64,000 nt of DNA from Spiroplasma syrphidicola EA-1 (GTDB lineage Bacteria > Bacillota_I > Bacilli_A > Mycoplasmatales > Mycoplasmataceae). This document shows positions 10,368 through 19,593 of this stretch, in pieces (positions within the stretch are counted from its first letter, which is position 1; every line of letters begins with the position of its first letter). A model generated the notes under the pieces. It ran no database searches. It saw nothing but the letters and a program-made list of their open reading frames with translations, and was not told the origin of the DNA. Location of the stretch: the NCBI RefSeq assembly GCF_000400955.1, contig NC_021284.1, positions 496,001 through 560,000 of the forward strand, in the 5' to 3' direction. The translations under genes and the position numbers were made by a program.

Positions 10368-10862
10368 ATGACAGATCAATTACAAAATACAGAACAAAAT
10401 TTAAAACAAAACTATGATTCTTTTTTAATTAAAAAAGAAAGAATTTTAAAAGTTATGGACTCAAAGGAAATTACTTTAGCAGACGGATCAGTTAAAGTAA
10501 TGAAACCAAAATTCCTGGTAAGATTATCGGAAAAAGAAACATTCTTTTACCCACAAAATTCAGCCTTTCTTAAACAATTGGCAAATGATGGGGAGCATTT
10601 AATTAAAGAAGCAGATTCATTAGAAACTGCTGATTATGTGCAGCTATCTTTCCCAAAAGAAAATAAAGAATGAGATAAAATTAAAATCTCGACTTTTGAA
10701 GGAAATGATGAAGCAGGGAAACCTATTTATGGTGATAGAGATTGTGCATTAACAGGTTTAAAAACGCATTTTAAAGAAGAAACAGCTCAAATTTGAGAAG
10801 AAATGCGCCAGGCAAAACAAGAATTTATTAAAAACAAAGACGTCAGTAACAGCATCGAATAA
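10368..10862 (+). CDS. Hypothetical protein with an acidic tail in a second frame, 164 aa
   Basis: The first gene after leader copy 2. The 164-residue product is soluble and mixed-charge, with a possible OB-like beta pattern (PKFLVRLSEKETFFY), and ends NKDVSNSIE. If one A is skipped in the AAAAA run at about 10,832-10,838, the frame continues to 10,914 and ends NNETDVISFDGDDAILWD, an acidic, aromatic tail like that of single-strand DNA-binding proteins. Either a natural frameshift, programmed slippage or a sequencing error could explain this. A role in handling transferred single strands is inferred only from the tail. Confidence 0.7.
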
Positions 10863-10981
10863 CGAAACTGATGTAATCTCATTTGATGGTGATGATGCTA
10901 TTTTATGAGACTAAACAAAATATTTAGGTTAGTAAGACTTTATAAAATACAAAGTCTTTAATTTATTTAAAAGGATAGAAG

Positions 10982-11533
10982 ATGAAAAAAATACTAAGTT
11001 TTTTAGCAATAATAGTTTTAACAACCCCAATTGTCAATACAACTATTGCATGTGAAGGAACAGGGTGAGGAGTTAATCCAAATCCTCCAAAACCACCCCA
11101 ACCAGAACCAGAAAAAGATATTGAATATTATCAAAAATTATATGATTCAAAACAGAAAGATTATTTAAAAACCAAAGGAGAAATTGATGAATTAAAATCC
11201 CCTGAAACAATTAAAGAACTTTGTGGGGGAATTATAATTTGTGCAGATTTACAAGAACTAATTCATTTAACGACAATTGAATTATATCGATATAACGTAA
11301 TTATGGATGATTGTTTATATCAAATTCTTTATTTAGAAAATAATAAAAATATTACCAATCCGGAAGCAAAAGTAAAAGCTGCTGGAATTTTGACAGACGA
11401 ATTAACTACTTTAACCACAATTAAACTAATTATGAAATTATATCCTGATAATTATAAAGAAAAAGATCTTAATGAAGTAAATGAGCAGATTAGCAAAGTT
11501 CAACAATTAATTAGTGAATTGAGTAAAAAGTAA
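10982..11533 (+). CDS. Lipoprotein, 183 aa
   Basis: The signal peptide MKKILSFLAIIVLTTPIVN ends in a lipobox TTIAC with Cys24 as the lipidation site. A Pro-rich linker (NPNPPKPPQPEPEK) follows, then a helical domain with several Cys. The ribosome site AAGGATAGAAG precedes the ATG. It is probably anchored in the outer leaflet and exposed. No family recognised beyond the lipoprotein class. It is in the unit behind leader copy 2. Confidence 0.85.
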
Positions 11534-11534
11534 T

Positions 11535-11930
11535 ATGCTTAAATTATTTAGATTTGATGAGCCAATAAATAATAAAATTAAGCTATTAGAAACAACTAAA
11601 ATTGACTGAAATGAAATAGCTAGTGAAAACTTTACTGATTTAAAGACAGTTTTAAATGATTTTGCTAATGAATTAATAGGATATACGGAAGTAAATAATA
11701 AAGTTAGTTATTTAGTATTTACAGATAATTATGATCAAAATTATTTAGAAAATGAAGATATAACTTTTAGAATTTTATCTAATGAAGCTTTAATTAATGA
11801 GCGATACGAAGTTTCAGATATTTTGTCAGGGAATTTACTTCTAAAAGAATTAGGAATTTCTAATGAAGAAGTATTGTTAAATAATGAGCCTTATCATTTT
11901 AAAAATGATAATAGTTATGAATTAGAATAA
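11535..11930 (+). CDS. Hypothetical acidic protein, 131 aa
   Basis: No family recognised. The start lies 1 nt after the stop of the lipoprotein gene, so translation is coupled. It is soluble and acidic (Glu/Asp/Asn-rich), contains a TGA-encoded Trp at residue 25, and ends NDNSYELE. It closes the transcription unit behind leader copy 2. Confidence 0.7.
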
Positions 11931-12055
11931 AATTAACTAAAATATTATTCAAAATTTTAGCTTAATAAAGAATAAAAATTTGAAGTCTCAATACTAATAG
12001 TTATTTATTTCAAATTATTATTATTATCATAGGATAATAAAAATAAAATTTGGGG

Positions 12056-12061
12056 TATAAT
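12056..12061 (+). promoter_or_regulatory. Probable -10 box of the toxin-antitoxin pair
   Basis: TATAAT in the context TTGGGGTATAAT, 32 nt before the start at 12,094. The TGGGG preceding the box is also seen at leader copy 1. No convincing -35 is visible. Confidence 0.5.
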
Positions 12062-12093
12062 TAAATATATAAATATTATTTTGGGGTGATGAA

Positions 12094-12630
12094 ATGAATG
12101 CAATTACAGTAGCAAGCTTCTTAATAAAAGAGAATAAAAATAGATTTAATAGTAAAACACCTTTAGAATTTAATGGTGTAAATGTAACTGAAGGAAATTT
12201 AATTTTAAATAAACATTTGCATTTAGCACAAATACTTTTTCTCGGAAAATATGGAATGGAATTATTTGAAGATAATTTATTTGCATATATTAATGGAGCA
12301 GTAGTTAATACAGTTCGCCTTAATTATTTATCATTAATTGATGATAATAGTCTTATTTTTAATCAAGATAATTTTGAACGATTAAATGAAACCCAAGAAA
12401 AATTTTTGAAAAATATACTTATTTTTTTATCAGGAGCTTCTTTTGAAGAATTATCAGATTTATCACATGTAGACCCAGCATGGATCGAGGCTAGAAAAAA
12501 TTATATAAAAGGTGATCATTCTTCACAAATTATGGACATTAAAAAATATAAAGATGAATATAAAATAAATTTTAAAGATGCATTAGAAGTTATTGAAAAT
12601 ATAGAAAATTATATTGATAGTGAAAAATAA
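12094..12630 (+). CDS. Probable Panacea-domain (DUF4065) antitoxin, 178 aa
   Basis: Residues 1-140 fit the Panacea/SocA-like domain: an N-terminal helix (AITVASFLIKEN), KHLHLAQILFLGKYG near residue 40, an ELFEDNLFAYINGAVVNTVR segment equivalent to the family's GPV region, and LSDLSHVDPAWIEAR near residue 125. Panacea proteins neutralise diverse toxins encoded next to them. The ATG follows GGGGTGATGAA. The 3' end overlaps the next gene, as expected for a toxin-antitoxin pair. It probably stabilises the ICE in the host. Family assignment is by pattern. Confidence 0.72.
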   Translation: MNAITVASFLIKENKNRFNSKTPLEFNGVNVTEGNLILNKHLHLAQILFLGKYGMELFEDNLFAYINGAVVNTVRLNYLSLIDDNSLIFNQDNFERLNETQEKFLKNILIFLSGASFEELSDLSHVDPAWIEARKNYIKGDHSSQIMDIKKYKDEYKINFKDALEVIENIENYIDSEK

Positions 12631-13060
12631 AATTCTTAGATGCCATATTCCTTATGATAATGGAGAAAATCCACCAACTTCTAAAGATGATAATAAACCT
12701 AGAAGATTATTAATTTATGAAGATACTTCTAAATTTTTAGTTTGTTTTAATATTACTAAATTAACTCAAAATAATATGTACAAATTAATTCAGTATAAAA
12801 ATATGTTAAAAATTTCTAAAATAAAAAACCCGGCTTTATTAAAATGTGATTCTATTCTTAAATTAAATAAAATATTTGTTATTGAAAAGTTTGATGGAAT
12901 TGAAAGATCTTTGTTTTCAAATGTGGAATTGGATATTTCTGATTTAATAAGAATTGAGGAAAGAGTAAAAGAAATATATAAATCAGATTTAGACCAAGAA
13001 ATAGTTAAAATATCAAAGAAAGTTTTTCAATTTTTAAATAATGATTTGTATGAAGTATAG
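12614..13060 (+). CDS. Putative toxin partner of the Panacea antitoxin, 148 aa
   Basis: Overlaps the antitoxin gene by 17 nt. No ATG is available: the start is TTG at 12,614 or GTG at 12,620, giving (M)KNKILRCHIPYDNG. The beta-rich first 80 residues (RRLLIYEDTSKFLVCFNITKL and CDSILKLNKIFVIEK) resemble the PemK/MazF-type strand order, but the match is weak. The stop at 13,058-13,060 directly abuts the TATAAT of leader copy 3. The toxic function is inferred from position and overlap. Confidence 0.62.
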   Translation: MIVKNKILRCHIPYDNGENPPTSKDDNKPRRLLIYEDTSKFLVCFNITKLTQNNMYKLIQYKNMLKISKIKNPALLKCDSILKLNKIFVIEKFDGIERSLFSNVELDISDLIRIEERVKEIYKSDLDQEIVKISKKVFQFLNNDLYEV

Positions 13061-13143
13061 TATAATATTTGTGTAGATGACCAAATGACACATGCTACGA
13101 TTTTTATCGTATGCATGTGTTTTTTTATTTGGTAAAGAACAAA
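13061..13143 (+). promoter_or_regulatory. ICE leader element, copy 3
   Basis: TATAAT at 13,061-13,066 and the element at 13,073-13,143 (71 nt, one extra T in the T-run). All stems are conserved. It lies 18 nt before the 13,162 start and controls the unit that ends with the TrbL-like gene. Confidence 0.8.
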
Positions 13144-13161
13144 TTTGTAGAAGAGGTAGTA

Positions 13162-13422
13162 ATGTCAGGATTATGAACGATTAAATCATCGCAACCTTTT
13201 TCACAGCAAGAAATTAAAAATAACTATATTGAATATGATTATAATTTAAAATCACGATATCAAATTAATGAAAATTTTAAAGCTAAACAAGTTTTAAATA
13301 ATAATTTTAAGATTAATAAATCATATTGGGTTATGAACCGTTTTAATTTCTTAGTGCACAAAGGTAAAAAATATAAAAATCAAAAGAAACATTATCTGAA
13401 AAGAGATAAATGAAATAGATAG
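13162..13422 (+). CDS. Hypothetical basic protein, 86 aa
   Basis: The first gene after leader copy 3; the ATG follows AAGAGGTAG. Small, very basic, Asn/Lys/Tyr-rich, with two TGA-encoded Trp. No family, signal peptide or membrane segment recognised. It is followed 11 nt later by the next gene. Confidence 0.62.
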
Positions 13423-13433
13423 GAGATAAGACT

Positions 13434-13640
13434 ATGCCAAATTGTGAGCATGAACAAATAAATATAACAAAAACTTTCTTTGATAGTTTTAATAATGTTT
13501 GTATTAATTTTGAATGTCTTAATTGTAAAGAAAATATAAGTAATTTTACAATTGCCGAAATTAAAGATCTACAAACAGGATTAGATGAACAAATTGAAAG
13601 TAACACAAATAAAAAAGAAGATTATGAAATGGAGATATAA
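13434..13640 (+). CDS. Small Cys-containing protein, possible zinc-binding, 68 aa
   Basis: The start follows AGGAGATAAG. Cys and His occur as CEHEQ near the N-terminus and CLNCKEN at residues 29-35, which could bind zinc. The end (KKEDYEMEI) and the following TAAAAATG junction nearly copy the end of the 5137 gene. No family recognised. Confidence 0.65.
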   Translation: MPNCEHEQINITKTFFDSFNNVCINFECLNCKENISNFTIAEIKDLQTGLDEQIESNTNKKEDYEMEI

Positions 13641-13642
13641 AA

Positions 13643-14275
13643 ATGAGTAAAAGACAAACAATATTTGAATTGCATGAGGTTATTGGATTTGATGATAATG
13701 GTAATTATGATGAAAATTATGATGAATTACTTTATACATTTACTAGTTATGAGGATGCTCAGAATGAATTAAATTATCAAGTTGAGCATGGATATGCGCC
13801 AAGTGAATTAGAAATTCAAGAAGAAGAAATTGATTATGACATTAATCAAAATGAAAACTATTTAGAAACACTTGAACATTTAAAAAGAGTTGAACAAAAC
13901 TATCAAAAAGAAGCGTTTTATGATGAAATTTATAGTTTGCGACATGCTTTTGTCAATAATGAAATTGGTATTGTTGGGATTAGTGCTAGATTAATGAAAA
14001 TAGGTTTTAGTGCAGAACAAGTATTAGATTGAGAAACAAAAGCTAAAACTTTAAATACAAATAATGAAATTCTTATTGAACAAAACGAAAATGAAGAATT
14101 AAGAGTTCCATTTGATAATTATCTAAAAAGCTTAAAACCTGAGTATGGATTACAATTGTTTCAAAATGAAGGTGCATTTAAAGAATACGAATCTGAATTT
14201 AATGAATATTTAAATGTCAAAGAAATTCAAAATAAAGAATTTGAGGCAAAAAATAATGAAACGGAGTGAGAATAA
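13643..14275 (+). CDS. Hypothetical acidic protein, 210 aa
   Basis: The ATG is 2 nt after the preceding stop, with GGAGAT as ribosome site. The product is strongly acidic (EIQEEEIDYDINQNENY and similar runs), helical, and reaches its stop through two TGA-encoded Trp. No family recognised. The composition recalls ArdA-like DNA mimics in conjugative elements, but no signature is seen. Confidence 0.72.
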
Positions 14276-14276
14276 T

Positions 14277-14591
14277 ATGGGATTTTTATTAAATATTTTA
14301 GCAGATGTTCCGGATTTTAGTGGCACAACAAAACTAGTTGTTACTTTATTAAATGCCATTTTAACCCCAATTTCAATTATTGCCGGGGCAATTTGTGTTT
14401 TATATATTGTTAAACATGCTTTAAAAATTAAGAAGTTTGCTGATGATCCTGAACAACGTAATATTCAAATTTTTGCAATTGTTTGGTGTGTTGTTGGATT
14501 AGCTTTATGTATTTTCGCACCAATTTTTGTAAATACTATCTTGCCGGAATTAATGAATGGGGCTGGAGGATATCAACCTCCAAATAGTTAA
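14277..14591 (+). CDS. Two-helix membrane protein, VirB2/TrbC-like, 104 aa
   Basis: Two long hydrophobic segments (about residues 18-45 and 62-88) flank a short charged loop (KIKKFADDPEQRN), the layout of VirB2/TrbC pilins and their Gram-positive equivalents. It lies immediately before the TrbL/VirB6-like gene (3-nt gap), as in other type IV secretion clusters. The start follows CGGAGTGAG. A conjugation-channel component is likely; pilin identity is inferred. Confidence 0.65.
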   Translation: MGFLLNILADVPDFSGTTKLVVTLLNAILTPISIIAGAICVLYIVKHALKIKKFADDPEQRNIQIFAIVWCVVGLALCIFAPIFVNTILPELMNGAGGYQPPNS

Positions 14592-14594
14592 TAT

Positions 14595-16196
14595 ATGGTA
14601 GATGTTATTAACAATTTAAACCTGTTTGGGTTTATTGATTGAATCCAAGAAGGGATTTTAAAGGTTGTCTGAAAAATTTTTATTGAGGGACCTTTAGGAA
14701 TCGTTTCGGCATTTGATCAAGTGTTATTATTTTTATCAAGTGGGATAGTATTTGATTTATTGTTTAATTCAAAAACCCAATTTTCATGAGAAAATGTTCC
14801 AACAGCATTTTGACAATTTTCAATTGTCGCAGTTGGTTTACTTGTTATTATCTTTATTTCGCAGTTTTTAACATTGCAGTTTAGAGAAGCAGATAAGATG
14901 AAACCAAAACTAATTAGTTGTTTGAGGTTTACCGGATTAGCTGGTGTATTTGTTTTCTTTATTCCATTGGGTTTTTTCTTTGTAAATGCAATTATTACCT
15001 GGTTTGTTTCAATTTTAAATACTATTTTTGGAACAAGTGGAGTTAATTTAGCAGATGCCTTATATTGAGCAGGTAATATTAATGGAATGCAAGGGCATGT
15101 TGATGGTTATGGCCCTCCTTCAAACATAAATGATTGATCAGTAATTGTAGAAATATTTGCGGTGTGATTTGTATTAATTGCAGTAGCTATGCTAGGTTTA
15201 GCCTTAACCCAAAAAGTATTTGAATTATTGTTCTTATTTATAGTTTCCCCATTAGTAATGGCCGGAATGGTGCAAGATGAAGGGAAACGCGCCTTAACTT
15301 GAAAAGATATGGTTTTGTCGAAGATGTTAGCAGCATCAGCAACATTAGTGGCATATTATATTTATATGTTGTATACAAGTATTGTTGCAAAACCAAGTTT
15401 TGGCCCAAGTAATTTCCCAAGTTACGCAAAAATGTTACTGACTTTATTATGTTTATTAGGTGGGGCCTTAGGAACCTGAGGAATTACAGTCATTATTGCT
15501 AACTTTATTGGTGAAGGAGTCGGGGCAATGGAAGGAATGAACTCAATTCGAACAACAATGGCCGCCGGAATGTTTGCAGCTGGCTCGGCTAAAATGGTTG
15601 GGAGAGCCTTAGGATTTGCCAAATCAAAAAAACAATTGAAATATGAACGAAAAATGGGAATGGGTGGAGCAAATCCGCTATCAAGTCCATTTGGGGAATC
15701 ATTAAATTCAATGTTAGGACCTGATTCAACCGGGGCAAGTAGATCAGGTATACCGCCAATTAGTGCACCAACTAGAATGGCTAGTCGCAGTGGTATTATA
15801 GGCGGGTTAGCCACTATTGGTGGATTAGCTGCAATTGGGGCTGGAAAAAGTATATGAGCCGTAAAAAATGGCTGAACTAGTGCCAAAGATACTAGTGGAA
15901 TTGTTCCAACTAAAAATGGAATTGATGTTAAGCGAAAAGGTAAAGTCGGAACATATGCTCGTAAATTTGGTAAAGCAATTGGGGCTGGTTTAGCATCACC
16001 ATTTGTAGGAATCGGAAGAACAGTTAAAAAAGGTGTTCGTGTTGGTTGAGATTCAGCCGGAGAAGTATTTGGTGGAGAAGCCAGAAAAGGTTATAAACGT
16101 GCTGAGGAAATTCCACAAGAAATAATGGCTGCTAAAAAGAAACGAATTAAAGATAAACTAGATAAAAAATTAGAAAAATCTAAAAATAAAAACTAG
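14595..16196 (+). CDS. TrbL/VirB6-like conjugal transfer membrane protein, 533 aa
   Basis: Forms part of the inner-membrane channel of the type IV secretion system. Five or more hydrophobic segments occupy residues 35-320 (for example FTGLAGVFVFFIPLGFFFV and VIAVAMLGLALTQKVFELLFLF), followed by a Gly/Ala/Ser-rich region (residues 325-430) and a basic C-terminal tail (KKKRIKDKLDKKLEKSKNKN). This arrangement matches TrbL/VirB6. The start is 3 nt after the preceding stop without a strong ribosome site. The stop lies in a terminator. A fragment of its tail is duplicated at 17,767. Confidence 0.82.
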
Positions 16197-16224
16197 AATT
16201 TTATTATAAATTCTAGTTTTTTAT
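16191..16224 (+). terminator. Intrinsic terminator after the TrbL-like gene
   Basis: AACTAGAATT pairs with AATTCTAGTT (16,209-16,218), followed by T-run. The arm includes the stop codon. The same hairpin is repeated at 17,868-17,902. Confidence 0.85.
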
Positions 16225-16285
16225 ATTATAATAAAAGCAAATATCAACTGTATTAACCATTATTAATTTACAAAGGAGATTTAAT

Positions 16286-16672
16286 ATGGGTATTAAAAGT
16301 TTACTTGGAGGCGAAACAAACTACAAGGCAATTAATAAGCATTATCAAAAAGAATATAAAAAACTAGCAGAAAAACAAAAATTTATTAATGATTCTGACA
16401 AAACCTATTTTAGTTTGCTTAATAAAATAGGGCCTGAAAATTTTGTTAAGAGAGTGCTTGAAGCAGTAGGACCAAAATATTATGAAATGGAACAACGAGA
16501 TATAAAAGATTTTTTAGAACGTTACCCTGATGCTATTCCGCCTGAATATAATCCTTATTATGTTAAACCAGAAGTTGTACAAGAAAATAGTAAAGATCTA
16601 GAAGCATTAAAAATTGAAAAAGAAATCCTTGAAATGAAACTAAAGTTAAAAGAGCTAGAAAATAGTAAATAA
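16286..16672 (+). CDS. Hypothetical protein, 128 aa (paralogue of 17,964)
   Basis: The ribosome site AAAGGAGATTT precedes the ATG. Conserved with its paralogue are the first 25 residues (MGIKSLLGGETNYKAI), a RYPDAIPPEYNPYYVKPE motif, and a coiled-coil tail EKEILEMKLKLKELE. No family recognised. It is part of a duplicated module with the terminator before it. Soluble, without signal peptide. Confidence 0.75.
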   Translation: MGIKSLLGGETNYKAINKHYQKEYKKLAEKQKFINDSDKTYFSLLNKIGPENFVKRVLEAVGPKYYEMEQRDIKDFLERYPDAIPPEYNPYYVKPEVVQENSKDLEALKIEKEILEMKLKLKELENSK

Positions 16673-16685
16673 TTACTATTTTTTC
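16661..16685 (+). terminator. Intrinsic terminator
   Basis: AATAGTAA (16,661-16,668) pairs with TTACTATT (16,673-16,680) and is followed by TTTT. It overlaps the stop of the 16,286 gene. Confidence 0.75.
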
Positions 16686-16783
16686 AGTGTAAATTTTAAA
16701 AAATTTTAAATATTGATTATCAAAATATTACTTATTAAAATAGGTAGGGTTTTGGGTGGGTCAGAAGGAAAGGACTTGTTAGA

Positions 16784-17536
16784 ATGAAAAAATTAATATC
16801 TTTAATTGGAGTAGTAGGATTATCTACATCTGGAACGACTTCAGTGTTATCAATTAATCAAGAAAATAATCAAACCGTAAATATTAAAAATGAAAATTAT
16901 ATTAATGAGATGAAAAAACAAGCAATGAATTTTATAGAGAATGCATTTATGAATTTAGGGGATTCTGTGCAAACTACAGATGTATCTTCAAAATTATTTA
17001 AAATTCAGATTGCTTATTCAGATATTAGTAAATCTTATGAAATTTTAAATAATGTAGAACATACAGCTGATATAGTTCAAGCAAAAAAATGATTATTGGA
17101 AAGTGCTGATAATGTTGATCAGGCAGCAAGACTAGGGAATCCTGATAAAATGGACTATTATGTTGGAAAAGCAGTTCAATCATTATCTAGTTCTTTGAAA
17201 ATTATTTCTTATGACAAATATGGTGATAAAAGCGTAGCACAGGATTTTATAGAATTTTCAATAATTCATTTTGGGAGATCTCTACAAGATGTAAGTTTAA
17301 CTTGAAAATTTAAGAACATTGAACTTGGTTATCCCGTTCTTGATACAGCAATGGTTGTTTTAAATAATGCACAAAATACACCTTTTGTAGCTTTAGCAAA
17401 ACAAAAATTATTGGAAGGTACTAACTATATTGAACAAGCACAAAAACAAGTAACTGGTTTTCAAGTGAATTATTATGTTGGAAAAGCAGTTCAATCATTA
17501 TCTAGTTCTTTGAAGAATATTGGCTTTGCATTATAA
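16784..17536 (+). CDS. Exported protein with internal repeat, 250 aa
   Basis: The signal peptide MKKLISLIGVVGLSTSGTTS lacks a lipobox Cys. The mature part holds two related units: NYYVGKAVQSLSSSLK-like sequence occurs at about residues 125-141 and 229-244, encoded by a near-identical 40-nt stretch (17,157 and 17,471). A G-rich leader with GGGTGGGTCAG and the site AGAAGGAAAGGA precede it. Inserted between the two copies of the 16,286/17,964 module. Probably a secreted or surface protein; family unknown. Confidence 0.78.
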
Positions 17537-17581
17537 TAATGCTTTATTAGAAATTTAAAGTGAATATATTTATCAAAACTT

Positions 17582-17612
17582 AAATCCTATTTAATAAATA
17601 GGATTTTTTATT
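17582..17612 (+). terminator. Intrinsic terminator
   Basis: AAATCCTATTT pairs with AATAGGATTT, followed by TTTTA. The hairpin and about 25 nt downstream recur at 27,539, after the large surface protein. Confidence 0.85.
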
Positions 17613-17766
17613 TTATATTAAGACAAAAATAACAAGGAAGAAATTTTTAAATCATATTCTTAAAAAATAGGTTTTGTAAATTACTAAGATTGATAATTAG
17701 GTCTTTTTTACACAAGCAAAACAATTTTCGCTATTTAATTTCAAGTAATTCCTGGTGTCATAATAA

Positions 17767-17869
17767 GAGGTATAAACGTGCTGAAGAAATACCAAAAGAG
17801 ATCAAGAAAGACAAACTAAATAGACAAAGAATTAAAGAAGAAAAAAAGTCTTTGAAATCAAAAAAATAA
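17767..17869 (+). pseudogene. Duplicated C-terminal fragment of the TrbL-like gene
   Basis: Reads GYKRAEEIPKEIKKDKLN and ends KKSLKSKK at a TAA, matching the tail of the 14,595 gene (GYKRAEEIPQEIMAAKKK). It has no start and is followed by the same terminator. It shows that an ancestral segment running from the end of the TrbL-like gene into the next gene was duplicated. The rest of 17,537-17,963 holds the two terminators and no gene. Confidence 0.8.
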
Positions 17870-17902
17870 ACTAGAATTTATAATAAAATTCTAGTTTTTT
17901 AT
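17868..17902 (+). terminator. Duplicated intrinsic terminator
   Basis: AAACTAGAATTT pairs with AAATTCTAGTTT with a T-run. Paralogous to the terminator at 16,191. Confidence 0.8.
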
Positions 17903-17963
17903 ATTATAATAAAGACAAATATCAACTGTATTAACCATTATTAATTTATAAAGGAGATTTAAT

Positions 17964-18350
17964 ATGGGTATTAAAAGTTTACTTGGAGGCGAAACAAACT
18001 ACAAGGCAATTGATAAACATTATCAAAAAGAGTATAAAAAATTAGCTGAAAAACAAAAGTTTAATAATGAAATGGATAAAGATTACTTGGAATGAATAGA
18101 ATTGGTAGGACCAGAAAATTTTATTAACAAATTATTTGAAATTAGTAAAGATCAAAAAACAACAGAAACCTTAATTAAAGAATTTTTAGAACGTCATCCT
18201 GATGCTATTCCACCTGAATACAATCCTTATTATGTTAAACCAGAAATTAAGCAAGAAAATAGTAGTGATCTAGAAGCATTAAAAATTGAAAAAGAAATCC
18301 TAGAAATGAAACTAAAGTTAAAAGAACTAGAAAATAGTAAGGAAAAATAG
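17964..18350 (+). CDS. Hypothetical protein, 128 aa (paralogue of 16,286)
   Basis: Nearly identical to the 16,286 product over the first 35 and last 45 residues, with a diverged middle. AAAGGAGATTT ribosome site is conserved. Shares the HPDAIPPEYNPYYVKPE motif and coiled-coil tail. It stays intact, so both copies may be used. Followed 3 nt later by the next gene. Confidence 0.75.
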
Positions 18351-18353
18351 CAT

Positions 18354-18800
18354 ATGAGTAACGAAAATATTAATAAAATTAACAACTGAGCATTAGAAAC
18401 ATTGGAAAAATATTTTATTAAAAATAATGATAATATTATGAATAATGATAGTATTGTTATTTGACAGTCGTTTGAAAAAAATGACAAATATAATTATTTA
18501 TCATCGATTATTTATAAAAAAGTAGAAAAAGACAGAATAAAATATTTTTTACACCATCAAAATTATTTTTTGCAAGAAATAATACCATCAAATCCAGAGT
18601 TTCAACCATATAATCCATCAAGAAGTATTAGTGTAGAAATTTTAAATTCTCAATTAAATGACGAAAATATTGATAATATAATTAAAGAAGAATGTTATAG
18701 AACTAATAACTTTACTGCATTTAACCCTGAGCTATCAATGGAAATTATGTATTTTATTATTAAAAATGATTTAAATAAATTTAGAAATAAAAATGATTAA
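18354..18800 (+). CDS. Hypothetical protein, 148 aa
   Basis: No family recognised. The start is 3 nt after the preceding stop. Soluble, Asn-rich, with two TGA-encoded Trp. It contains FQPYNPSRSISVEIL and ends KFRNKND. It probably belongs with the 17,964 gene in one transcript. Confidence 0.68.
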
Positions 18801-18833
18801 GAGTAGTATAAAAAATTGAAAGGCAAATAAATA

Positions 18834-19463
18834 ATGTATAAATTAATTAATACAATACTAAATAAATATTTAAAATATACTACTTTGTTTATATTATCTT
18901 TTTGTTTTTCTATAATATTAATATTTTTTGGTGCATGTATCTATTGATGAATAGATTTATGAAAAAAATATTATTCAATTTTTATTATACTTGGAAGCTC
19001 ATTAATGTTTTTTAATCTTTTAATATTATGTTCAAACTTTTTTTATAAATTATATTTGGAAAATAAGAAAACAAAAAAAATCATTGATAAATTTGAGAAC
19101 CTCAAATCAGAAGTTATAGATTGATTTGTTCAAAATTTTTACAATACGAAAAGTGAAAAATTTGATGGTGAATGCTCTTGGAATCCTACTAATTTTAATG
19201 AATATTATGTAAATGATTATATTGATAAATTAGAAAAAATTGAGGGAATTATTTTTGATCATGGTAATCCTAATTATATTGGCAGTGAAGCTAGGTTATC
19301 ATATGAAACAACAAAAAAATTAAATAAATTAGTAATAAAAAATAAAAAATTTATAAAATTAATAAATAGTTATAGTACTTTATCTTTATTAGAAAATTTA
19401 GAAGAAAATAAAAAAGTAAATAATATTTTTAATGATGAAGAGGAAAAAATTATATGAGATTAA
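18834..19463 (+). CDS. Hypothetical membrane protein, 209 aa
   Basis: Two hydrophobic segments (about residues 17-40 and 50-75) are followed by a charged soluble domain of about 130 residues. The start is preceded by GAAAGGC. TGA is read as Trp at five places. Layout is similar to the 2185 and 3290 genes (short membrane anchor and cytosolic domain), but no sequence family is recognised. Confidence 0.7.
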
Positions 19464-19593
19464 AACTTATAAAAAACTTACTACAGTTTTTGCAAACTAT
19501 TTAGATAAATTTGATAAATTCAATAAAGAATAAATAATATTTGTAATTAGTTTAAAAAAAATTAATTTTTATAAACAAAGAAAGGAAACAAAT

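Noticed and set aside
15422-15886. Minus-strand 154-residue frame
   Set aside because: Antisense to the Gly/Ala-rich part of the TrbL-like gene, which is supported by its operon and membrane segments.
19454-19504. Short frame MRLKLIKNLLQFLQTI overlapping the end of the 18,834 gene
   Set aside because: Sixteen residues, no separate ribosome site; probably chance.
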